A stretch of 7,007 bases of DNA from positions 9,768 to 16,774 of the forward strand of contig JABUUA010000084.1 in the NCBI GenBank assembly GCA_021443405.1, given 5' to 3'. This document shows positions 1 through 5,859 of this stretch, piece by piece; the first letter of the stretch is position 1, and each line of letters begins with the position of its first letter. This DNA comes from Bacteroidaceae bacterium (GTDB lineage: Bacteria > Bacteroidota > Bacteroidia > Bacteroidales > Bacteroidaceae). A program made the position numbers and the translations under genes. A model generated the notes under the pieces. It had not been told where the DNA came from. It saw only the letters and a list, made by a program, of their open reading frames with translations, and ran no database searches.

Positions 1-165
1 GAAGCCGTGCCAGAAGTCGGTGTAGGTGAAGTCCTTGGCGCCCATGAAGAACGCCTGCAGACCTTTTTCGGCACCGGAAATCACGGCTGTGTCGTAACCG
101 AACAGGAGTCCGCCAATCACAGCCACCAGCACGATGGAGAACAGATAAAGTTTACTGCCTTGCAT
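1..165 (-). CDS. xylE: XylE-type sugar:H+ symporter (MFS), N-terminal part only
   Basis: This is the first 55 codons of a major facilitator superfamily sugar porter; the rest lies beyond the window edge at position 1. The translation begins MQGSKLYLFSIVLVAVIGG and continues with LLFGYDTAVISGA (residues 20-32). This is the end of the first membrane helix plus the conserved motif of the sugar porter family, and it is very close to what I remember of E. coli XylE. The family moves a sugar with a proton across the inner membrane. Residues about 7-23 form the hydrophobic helix. The ATG at 165 follows the GH43 stop by 37 nt with no visible promoter between, so the two are probably one transcript, and a xylosidase upstream supports a pentose substrate. 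Substrate choice cannot be read from 55 residues; arabinose, glucose or galactose porters share this motif. Confidence 0.85.
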   Translation of the reverse strand, partial: MQGSKLYLFSIVLVAVIGGLLFGYDTAVISGAEKGLQAFFMGAKDFTYTDFWHGF

Positions 166-202
166 GATAACTTGTTATTTAGATGTTTATTTGTTTGTGA
201 AT

Positions 203-1897
203 TTATTTTTCCGTAAAGTGGAACCAGTCCACATCCACGTAGCCGCCCAGTTGCTTGGTGGCGTAGTTGAAGATGGCGAACTTGGTGCCCATGAAATGAC
301 GGGTGTAGTCGAAGCGCATGGCCACCTCGCGACCGATGGTCTGCCAGTTCGCGCCGTCGAAGCTATAACTGAAGGTCGCCATGTCGCGGCGCGGACGGAA
401 ATCGCCGTGCACGCGCAGATAAACGACCTTTCCTTTCACGGCCACTTCGCCCAGCACCTCGCTGTCCACGCGGTCGATGCCGTGCTGGCGGGTGAAGATG
501 CTCTTTTCCTCGCACAACTGCAGCACGGTCTTCTTGCCTTTCTTCACCACGCGCAGCACGCCGCTGTCGCCGTTGAAGGCAGCCAGACCGCAGACGTCGC
601 CGTCCTTCATCTTGCTGATGTCGATGCAGACAACGCCCGTGCACTCGGGACCCGACATGCGCTGTGTGAGTGTGTTCGGGGCCACCTGCAGGTTCTTCAC
701 CACGCGACCGGTCTTCAGTCGCAGGAAGCCGGGGCGCTCGCTCAACGACCACGCGTCGTCGATGGGATTGTGATTCCACTGCCAATAGAGCTTCAGACCC
801 TTGCGAGCGTGGTAGCCGCCTTCTGCGTCCGTGGGCAGTTGGTCAAACTCGTCGCTACCGATGAGGCCCAGCACCGAGGGATGTTTCTTCGAGGGGTCGT
901 TGGGAATGCGGTAGGCACGCTTATCGAGACGGGGATTCCCCGTGGGGTTGTCGCCGACGCTCTCGGTCAGTTCCTCGTTGACAGTGCCCACGTATTCGCC
1001 GCACATAGGCCAGCCGTCCACCCATGTCACGGGCATGGCGCACGGAATGCGCCCGATGCCGCCGCGGTCTTGGAAGATAAGTGCCCACCAGTTTTGGTTG
1101 CTCTGGTCGTCGCCCACCAAGCAGCCCTGGCCCACGCCACCGTAGGTTTCGAACGGCGTCTCCAGAATCACCTTCTTCTCATAAGGGCCGGTAATCTTGT
1201 CGGCACGGTAGCACACTTCGCGGCGAACGCGCCCGGGCACGCCCCATTTCATGGAAATCATGCACAGGTAATACTTGCCGTTGTGCTTGATGACGCTGCT
1301 GCCTTCGAGCAGTGAACCTTGTTCTTCGGCGTCGCGCTCAAAGATTTGCATGTCGATGCCGCCCTCCAGCGGGTGGAAAGTCTCGGGGTCGAGCTGGCAC
1401 AGATGGCCGGTGTTGCAGAACATATACACGCGTCCGTCCTCGTCGAAGAAGAGCGAACCGTCGTGCATGTGGGGCGGACGGGCCACCAGTTTCCATGGTC
1501 CTTCAGCCTTGTCGGCGCAGAAAACGAATCCCTTTGCCGGAGCGCCGTTGGCCGTGAACCACACATAGAACTTGCCCATGTGGTAGCGAATGCTTGAGGC
1601 CCACTGACCCTGTCCGTACACCGTGGCGTCGCCTTCGAGGTTGTAGCGGGGGCCGTCGTCGATGCGGTCGAAGACATAGCTGACCGTCTCCCAGTGAATC
1701 ATGTCCTTGGAACGCATGATGGGGGCGCCGGGCATGAGGTGCATGGTGGTGCTCACCATGTAATAGGTGTCCTGCACCTTGCACACGCTGATGTCGGGAA
1801 CGTCGGCGTTGATTACGGGGTTGCGGTACGTCTCTTGCACTTGGGCAGAACATAAGCCTGCACCAGCCAGCAAAATGGCTAAAATCAGTCTTTTCAT
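203..1897 (-). CDS. Secreted GH43 beta-xylosidase / alpha-L-arabinofuranosidase
   Basis: This 564-aa glycoside hydrolase family 43 enzyme probably releases xylose or arabinose from xylan oligosaccharides in the periplasm or at the cell surface. Residues 1-18 are a signal peptide (hydrophobic core, then CSA before Gln19); the Cys16 context is not a good lipobox. The five-bladed propeller domain spans about 24-310 and shows the family's catalytic set: base Asp35 (ADVPDIS), pKa-modulating Asp146 (MHDGSLFFDEDGR) and acid Glu198 (LLEGSSVIKHNGKYYL). It closes with VTWVDGWP (290-297). From about 347 (GSDEFDQLP) to the end is a beta-sandwich domain typical of GH43 xylosidases. The pattern resembles subfamily 12, recalled from memory. 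The Pro that usually follows the first two Asp residues is Ile and Gly here. The start follows a good Bacteroides-type promoter by about 23 nt, and a sugar symporter gene follows 37 nt downstream. Confidence 0.9.
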   Translation of the reverse strand: MKRLILAILLAGAGLCSAQVQETYRNPVINADVPDISVCKVQDTYYMVSTTMHLMPGAPIMRSKDMIHWETVSYVFDRIDDGPRYNLEGDATVYGQGQWASSIRYHMGKFYVWFTANGAPAKGFVFCADKAEGPWKLVARPPHMHDGSLFFDEDGRVYMFCNTGHLCQLDPETFHPLEGGIDMQIFERDAEEQGSLLEGSSVIKHNGKYYLCMISMKWGVPGRVRREVCYRADKITGPYEKKVILETPFETYGGVGQGCLVGDDQSNQNWWALIFQDRGGIGRIPCAMPVTWVDGWPMCGEYVGTVNEELTESVGDNPTGNPRLDKRAYRIPNDPSKKHPSVLGLIGSDEFDQLPTDAEGGYHARKGLKLYWQWNHNPIDDAWSLSERPGFLRLKTGRVVKNLQVAPNTLTQRMSGPECTGVVCIDISKMKDGDVCGLAAFNGDSGVLRVVKKGKKTVLQLCEEKSIFTRQHGIDRVDSEVLGEVAVKGKVVYLRVHGDFRPRRDMATFSYSFDGANWQTIGREVAMRFDYTRHFMGTKFAIFNYATKQLGGYVDVDWFHFTEK

Positions 1898-1920
1898 AGC
1901 ATTGATTATTGTATGTTCTA

Positions 1921-1952
1921 CAAAGTTAAGAAAAAGGTTTCAAATCCCCAAC
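1921..1952 (-). promoter_or_regulatory. Bacteroides-type promoter for the GH43 gene
   Basis: On the minus strand a perfect -7 element TAACTTTG lies at 1928-1921. A -33 candidate GTTG is at 1952-1949, 20 nt upstream; the better-matching TTTG at 1955-1952 would give a 23-nt spacer. The -7 box ends 23 nt before the GH43 ATG, so the leader would be short. The -33 region is continuous with the T-tract of the recA terminator. No operator or sugar-sensor site is evident. Confidence 0.6.
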
Positions 1953-1983
1953 AAAAAGAGCACCAACTTTTCCGTTGGTGCTC
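1953..1983 (-). terminator. Intrinsic terminator of the recA transcription unit
   Basis: A perfect 10-bp stem pairs GAGCACCAAC (1958-1967) with GTTGGTGCTC (1974-1983) around a 6-nt loop. On the minus strand it is followed at once by TTTTTG (1957-1952), the layout of a Rho-independent terminator for a transcript arriving from recA, whose stop is 68 nt upstream. On the plus strand no T-run follows, so it works in one direction only. Confidence 0.9.
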
Positions 1984-2051
1984 AATGTCTTTGGAATAGG
2001 GCGTCGTCGCTTCCCTGTCGACCGGGCAATGCGAGCCGCGCCTGGGGTTGC

Positions 2052-3131
2052 TTAATCTTCGTTCAGCACTTCTTCGTCCTCATTCGCGCCCGTGTCGAGC
2101 AGGGGCTTGCCAGCAATGGCGGCACGAATCTTCTCCGTGATGGCGTCGGCCAACTCGGGATTGTCGGCAATCGCCTTCTTGGCGGCCTCGCGGCCTTGGC
2201 CTATCTTAGTGCCGTCGTAACTGAACCATGAACCACTCTTGGTGATAATGTTGAAGTTGACACCGAGGTCGATGATTTCGCCCAGGCGGCTGATTCCCTC
2301 ACCGAATAGGATGTCGAACTCGGCCACACGGAAGGGAGGTGCCACTTTGTTCTTCTTAATCTTCACCTTCACATGGTTACCCATCACGTTCTCACCGTCC
2401 TTGATGCTGGCCGTCCGGCGGATGTCGAGACGCACGCTGGCATAGAACTTCAGGGCGTTACCGCCTGTTGTGGTCTCGGGACTGCCGAAGGTGACGCCGA
2501 TTTTCTCGCGTAACTGGTTGATGAAGATGCAGGTGGTCTTGGTCTTGGCAACGGTCGCGGTGAGTTTGCGCAGCGCCTGACTCATCAGTCGAGCCTGCAG
2601 GCCCACCTTGTTGTCGCCCATGTCGCCCTCGATTTCGGCCTTGGGCGTCAGTGCGGCCACCGAGTCGATGACAATGATGTCTATGGCGCTCGAGCGAATC
2701 AGCTGGTCGGCAATCTCCAGAGCTTGCTCGCCGTTGTCGGGCTGCGAAACCCACAAGTTGTCAATGTCCACGCCCAGATTCTTGGCATAGAAGCTGTCGA
2801 AGGCGTGCTCGGCATCGATGAAGGCCGCGATGCCGCCCTGTTTCTGAGCCTCGGCGATTGCGTGGATGGCCAGCGTAGTCTTACCCGAACTTTCGGGGCC
2901 GTAGATTTCTATGATACGGCCTTTCGGGTAACCGCCCACGCCGAGCGCGGCGTCGAGTGCGATACTACCAGTGGGAACGACCTCGATGTCCTCGATTTTC
3001 TCGTCGCCGAGTTTCATAATCGAGCCTTTGCCAAAGTCTTTTTCTATCTTGCTCATCGCGGCCTGCAAGGCTTTCAACTTGCCTGCGTTGTCGGTGGCGA
3101 TGGCTATTTCGTCTTTTTTCATTTTTGCCAT
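2052..3131 (-). CDS. recA: RecA recombinase
   Basis: RecA is the cytoplasmic ATP-dependent strand-exchange protein that forms filaments on single-stranded DNA for recombinational repair. The 359-aa product is full length for the family. Visible features are the Walker A loop GPESSGKT (78-85), the catalytic-glutamate region IDAEHA (105-110), Walker B IIVID (152-156), loop L1 around EIEGDMGDNKVG (166-177), and the DNA-binding loop L2 with FINQLREKIGVTFGSPETT (203-221). It ends in an acidic tail EDEEVLNED (351-359). The start at 3131 gives MAKMKKDEIA, the lysine-rich beginning usual in Bacteroidales; Met4 is an alternative. No Shine-Dalgarno and no promoter is visible in the 42 nt separating it from the upstream polyamine dehydrogenase, so co-transcription is likely. 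No LexA-like operator was seen. A strong terminator follows. Confidence 0.98.
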   Translation of the reverse strand: MAKMKKDEIAIATDNAGKLKALQAAMSKIEKDFGKGSIMKLGDEKIEDIEVVPTGSIALDAALGVGGYPKGRIIEIYGPESSGKTTLAIHAIAEAQKQGGIAAFIDAEHAFDSFYAKNLGVDIDNLWVSQPDNGEQALEIADQLIRSSAIDIIVIDSVAALTPKAEIEGDMGDNKVGLQARLMSQALRKLTATVAKTKTTCIFINQLREKIGVTFGSPETTTGGNALKFYASVRLDIRRTASIKDGENVMGNHVKVKIKKNKVAPPFRVAEFDILFGEGISRLGEIIDLGVNFNIITKSGSWFSYDGTKIGQGREAAKKAIADNPELADAITEKIRAAIAGKPLLDTGANEDEEVLNED

Positions 3132-3173
3132 TGTGTGTTATTATTATGGTGGATGTTAATAGTTTTGCGGGTG

Positions 3174-4406
3174 TCAGAGCTCCAAGTCGATGTCGTGGAG
3201 CTCGTGCCAGGGGAGTCCCTGCAGGTTGAGTTGCTCCATGAAGGGGTCTGGGTCAAACTCCTCCACGTTGTGCACACCGGGTTTGCTCCAGATGCCTTTC
3301 AGGAACATCATGGCGCCGATCATTGCGGGAACGCCCGTGGTGTAGCTCACGCCCTGCATGCCCGTCTCCTCGAAAGCGGCCTGATGCGAGCAGTTGTTGT
3401 ACACGTAATACGTGTGTTCCTCGCCGTTCTTGATACCGCGTATGCGGCAACCGATGCTGGTCTCGCCATCGTAGTTCTGCCCAAGTTCCTGCGGGTTTGG
3501 CAGCACGGCCTTGAGGAACTGCAAGGGAACAATCTTCACGGTGATCATACCTGTGCCGTCGGCCTTCGGGGCTTGATATTCCACTTCGTCAATGCAGTCC
3601 ATGCCGATATTCTGGATGACCTCGAGGTGCTTCAGGTAAGCCTCGCCGAAAGTCATCCAGAAACGAGCGCGCTTGATGGTGGGATAGTTGATGACCAGCG
3701 ACTCGATTTCCTCGTGATGCAAGAGATAACTCTCTTTGGGACCTATGTTGGGATAGTTGAGGGGCTGGTGAATCTCCATGGGTTCTGTCTCCACGTATTG
3801 GCCGTTCTCCCAGTAAAGTCCCTTCTGCGTAATCTCGCGGATGTTGATTTCAGGGTTGAAGTTGGTGGCGAAAGCCTTGTGATGGTTGCCCGCGTTGCAG
3901 TCAACGATGTCGAGATAGTGCATCTCGTCGAAGTGATGCTTGGCGGCGTAGGCCGTATAGACGCTGGTCACACCGGGGTCGAAGCCGCAGCCAAGGATGG
4001 CGCAGAGGCCGGCCTTCTCGAAGCGCTCGCGGTAGGCCCATTGCCACGAATACTCGAAATGGGCTTCGTCCTTCGGCTCGTAGTTGGCCGTGTCGAGGTA
4101 GTTGCAACCCGTGGCCAGGCAGGCGTCCATGATAGTGAGGTCCTGATAGGGGAGGGCCAGGTTCATGACGATATCGGGCTTATACTCCGACATCAGTGCC
4201 ACCAACTCCTCCACACTGTCTGCATCCACGCGGGCGGTGGTGACGTTAGTCCCATATTTTTCATTGAGCACCTGGGCCAGTGCGTCGCACTTGCTCTTGG
4301 TGCGGCTGGCGATTTTAATCTCGGTGAACACGTCTTTGTTCTGTGCCACCTTGTGGGCTGCCACGGTGGCCACGCCACCAGCGCCGATGATCAATACTTT
4401 TCCCAT
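3174..4406 (-). CDS. Carboxynorspermidine/carboxyspermidine dehydrogenase (saccharopine dehydrogenase family)
   Basis: This 410-aa cytoplasmic enzyme is expected to condense aspartate semialdehyde with putrescine (or diaminopropane) and reduce the product with NADPH to carboxyspermidine (or carboxynorspermidine). A separate decarboxylase, NspC, which is not in this window, then yields the polyamine. The N-terminal Rossmann fold is clear: VLIIGAGGVATVAAHK (4-19) carries the glycine motif, and ASRTKSK (33-39) after the second strand fits NADPH binding through Arg35. Conserved stretches include YLDTANYEP (103-111) and LGCGFDPGVTS (138-148). The length is right for a complete protein. It was chosen over lysine-pathway saccharopine dehydrogenase because the overall sequence is the Bacteroidales polyamine type. 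It sits 44 nt after the unknown gene and 42 nt before recA, with no promoter in either gap. Confidence 0.9.
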   Translation of the reverse strand: MGKVLIIGAGGVATVAAHKVAQNKDVFTEIKIASRTKSKCDALAQVLNEKYGTNVTTARVDADSVEELVALMSEYKPDIVMNLALPYQDLTIMDACLATGCNYLDTANYEPKDEAHFEYSWQWAYRERFEKAGLCAILGCGFDPGVTSVYTAYAAKHHFDEMHYLDIVDCNAGNHHKAFATNFNPEINIREITQKGLYWENGQYVETEPMEIHQPLNYPNIGPKESYLLHHEEIESLVINYPTIKRARFWMTFGEAYLKHLEVIQNIGMDCIDEVEYQAPKADGTGMITVKIVPLQFLKAVLPNPQELGQNYDGETSIGCRIRGIKNGEEHTYYVYNNCSHQAAFEETGMQGVSYTTGVPAMIGAMMFLKGIWSKPGVHNVEEFDPDPFMEQLNLQGLPWHELHDIDLEL

Positions 4407-4450
4407 CTTATATTTAATGTTGTTTTATTGCTTATGTTGTGTCGGACGTC

Positions 4451-5017
4451 TTATTCTATTTCATCGCTCTTGATGCCCATCGCGTGCATGAGACTGAATC
4501 CCAGCATCATCTCGCGCGGCTGATGGTGCTCGTTGGGGCTCATGGTAAAGAGGGTGACGTCCTTTTTCGGGTACTTCGTCGCAAAGAGCTCGCGAAGCCT
4601 TTCTCCGGAATTTTCCATCTCGGGCAGGAGCATCAGTCGCTTGACTTCGCGGGAGTTCAGGGCCACTTCGGCGCATTGCGAGAAGAGGTCGTCGCCCGAC
4701 AACTCCTCAATCTTCACGCAACTCATCAGAAATTCGCCCAATGCGTTGTCCATGAAAGCGGTTCCGTCGATTTCCAGCGACAGGTTGGCGGGGTAGAATT
4801 GCTCCATCATCAGTTTGTCGTGACTGTGCACAAAGATGGCCTGCACCTCGTTCTTACCTTCCGGAACACCTCCGTCAAGCGCCACGCACACCAGCCAGCT
4901 CGCAAGGTCGGCATCGGGCACGTCGCGGAAAAGCATTTGGGAGAAGTTGCTCGACAAGTGGTAAGCTACGCTGTCGATGTAGTCCGCGTCAATCAGGATA
5001 ACATTTTCTTTAAACAT
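4451..5017 (-). CDS. Conserved Bacteroidales protein of unknown function (DUF6621-like)
   Basis: The 188-aa soluble protein has no signal peptide or membrane segment. I recognise the type as a Bacteroidales-restricted family (I believe DUF6621, from memory) but no function is known to me. It opens with NVILIDADYID (5-15), a hydrophobic strand ending in acidic residues Asp10, Asp12 and Asp15. A second strand-like segment QAIFVHSHD (59-67) and a third, VKRLMLLPE (125-133), are followed by a helix and DVTLFTM (153-159), so an alternating alpha/beta fold is likely. Conserved-looking points are Trp41 and ALDGG (46-50). The start at 5017 is preferred over an upstream in-frame ATG at 5068, which lies inside the aqpZ terminator stem. 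It is the first gene of the probable operon with the polyamine dehydrogenase and recA. Confidence 0.8.
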   Translation of the reverse strand: MFKENVILIDADYIDSVAYHLSSNFSQMLFRDVPDADLASWLVCVALDGGVPEGKNEVQAIFVHSHDKLMMEQFYPANLSLEIDGTAFMDNALGEFLMSCVKIEELSGDDLFSQCAEVALNSREVKRLMLLPEMENSGERLRELFATKYPKKDVTLFTMSPNEHHQPREMMLGFSLMHAMGIKSDEIE

Positions 5018-5022
5018 GACTA

Positions 5023-5054
5023 CAAAGATAACATATCGCCGACGAATAAGCAAA
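5023..5054 (-). promoter_or_regulatory. Bacteroides-type promoter for the unknown-dehydrogenase-recA operon
   Basis: On the minus strand TTTG (5054-5051), 20 nt, then TATCTTTG (5030-5023) is an exact match to the Bacteroides -33/-7 consensus. The -7 box ends only 5 nt before the ATG at 5017, so the mRNA would start at or very near the start codon. The -33 element is the last part of the aqpZ terminator T-tract. Confidence 0.7.
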
Positions 5055-5085
5055 AAAAATCCCCGCAATTTTATGTTGCGGGGAT
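5052..5085 (-). terminator. Intrinsic terminator of aqpZ
   Basis: A perfect 10-bp GC-rich stem pairs ATCCCCGCAA (5059-5068) with TTGCGGGGAT (5076-5085) around a 7-nt loop. It is followed on the minus strand by an eight-T run (5059-5052, the first T being the end of the stem). It lies 20 nt after the aqpZ stop. In the plus direction there is no T-run, so it serves the minus strand only. Confidence 0.93.
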
Positions 5086-5104
5086 ATATTGGGTGTCGGT
5101 GTGT

Positions 5105-5785
5105 TTACTTCTCGCACTTCTTGCAGCAGCAAGTGCCTATGCCGCACCAAACAACTGCGGCGATGGCTGCTCCGATGAAGGGACCTACGACGAAGGCCCA
5201 CAGTTGACTCAGAGCTTCACCGCCTGCGAAGAAGGCGGGAGCCAGCGAACGAGCGGGGTTGACACTGGTGCCCGTGTAGTGGATGCCTACGAGGTGAACC
5301 AACACGAGGCTGAGACCGATGGCCAGACCGGCCAGATTGCCTGCGCCCTTCTCGGCGTCGGTGGTGCCCAGCACCACGAGCACGAAGACGAACGTGAGGA
5401 TAATTTCCACAATCATGGCGGCCACGGGACCGTTGGCACAACTGTTAGCGCCGGTCAGCGTGCCGTCGGCACCCACTTGCTGAACAAGCACCCACAGCAG
5501 GGCACTGCCGATGAATGCACCGATGCACTGGGAAATCATATACAAGATGCCGTCTTTGAGGGAGGTGCGACGACTGATCATGCAAGCCAACGTAATGGCG
5601 GGATTGATGTGGCAACCCGATACACCACCGATGGTGTAAGCCATGGCCACTACTGCCAGACCGAATGCAAGAGCTGTTCCCACTACTGAAGCGGTGTCGA
5701 GACCGCAGTTCAGGCTCACGGCTGTGCCGCAACCCATCAACACAAGGACGGCTGTGCCGACCATTTCTGCTAAATACTTTTTCAT
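5105..5785 (-). CDS. aqpZ: Aquaporin Z-type water channel (MIP family)
   Basis: This 226-aa inner-membrane channel lets water pass passively in response to osmotic gradients. Both pore signatures are present: CHINPAITLA (58-67) and TSVNPARS (173-180). The predicted selectivity filter is Phe41, His164, Thr173 and Arg179, the water-selective set of E. coli AqpZ, so a glycerol facilitator is unlikely. Six hydrophobic helices fit the usual topology. The start at 5785 (MKKYLAEMVG) is chosen because it matches the family N-terminus and lies 33 nt after a good -7 box; an in-frame ATG at 5821 would fall inside that box. Eleven cysteines are unusual: Cys58 is three residues before the first NPA, and the C-terminus has Cys214, 219, 220, 221 and 224. 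The upstream Spy-like gene is 74 nt away with no terminator between, so read-through is possible. Confidence 0.95.
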   Translation of the reverse strand: MKKYLAEMVGTAVLVLMGCGTAVSLNCGLDTASVVGTALAFGLAVVAMAYTIGGVSGCHINPAITLACMISRRTSLKDGILYMISQCIGAFIGSALLWVLVQQVGADGTLTGANSCANGPVAAMIVEIILTFVFVLVVLGTTDAEKGAGNLAGLAIGLSLVLVHLVGIHYTGTSVNPARSLAPAFFAGGEALSQLWAFVVGPFIGAAIAAVVWCGIGTCCCKKCEK

Positions 5786-5818
5786 ACTGTTAGTTATAAA
5801 ATGAATAAATTGTCGGGA

Positions 5819-5850
5819 CAAAATTATACATTTCTAACGAAAAGTACAAA
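5819..5850 (-). promoter_or_regulatory. Bacteroides-type promoter for aqpZ
   Basis: On the minus strand TTTG (5850-5847), a 20-nt spacer, and TAATTTTG (5826-5819) match the Bacteroides consensus exactly. The -7 box ends 33 nt before the ATG at 5785, giving a leader of about 25-30 nt. It lies entirely in the 74-nt gap after the Spy-like gene, so aqpZ can be expressed on its own. Confidence 0.7.
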
Positions 5851-5859
5851 CAAGTTGTG

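Noticed and set aside
167..178. Perfect short inverted repeat ATAAC-TT-GTTAT just before the symporter start
   Set aside because: Five-base AT-rich arms with a 2-nt gap are expected by chance in AT-rich spacers. It has no T-tract and no similarity to a known operator that I could name.
164..1315. A 383-codon plus-strand open frame opposite the GH43 gene
   Set aside because: It is the codon-aligned antisense shadow of GH43, with no domain and no promoter of its own.
1984..2051. The 68-nt stretch between the recA stop and its terminator, checked for a small gene or RNA
   Set aside because: No promoter, no open frame with a plausible start and no stable hairpin beyond the terminator were seen; it is treated as the 3' untranslated region.
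2724..4523. A 599-codon open frame on the plus strand opposite the start of recA, the polyamine dehydrogenase and the end of the unknown gene
   Set aside because: It is exactly codon-aligned with the minus-strand genes, so it stays open because the real genes rarely use TTA, CTA and TCA codons. Its product is His/Val/Leu-rich with no recognisable domain, and it crosses three clear genes.
5018..5068. N-terminal extension of the unknown protein from an ATG at 5068
   Set aside because: It would place the start codon inside the aqpZ terminator hairpin and translate through the promoter. The family-like N-terminus begins at 5017.
4439..5689. A 416-codon plus-strand open frame across the unknown gene and aqpZ
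   Set aside because: It is codon-aligned with both minus-strand genes and passes through the aqpZ terminator stem; it is a shadow.
5786..5821. N-terminal extension of AqpZ from an ATG at 5821
   Set aside because: The ATG lies within the predicted -7 element, and the extra residues do not match the family start MKKYLAE.
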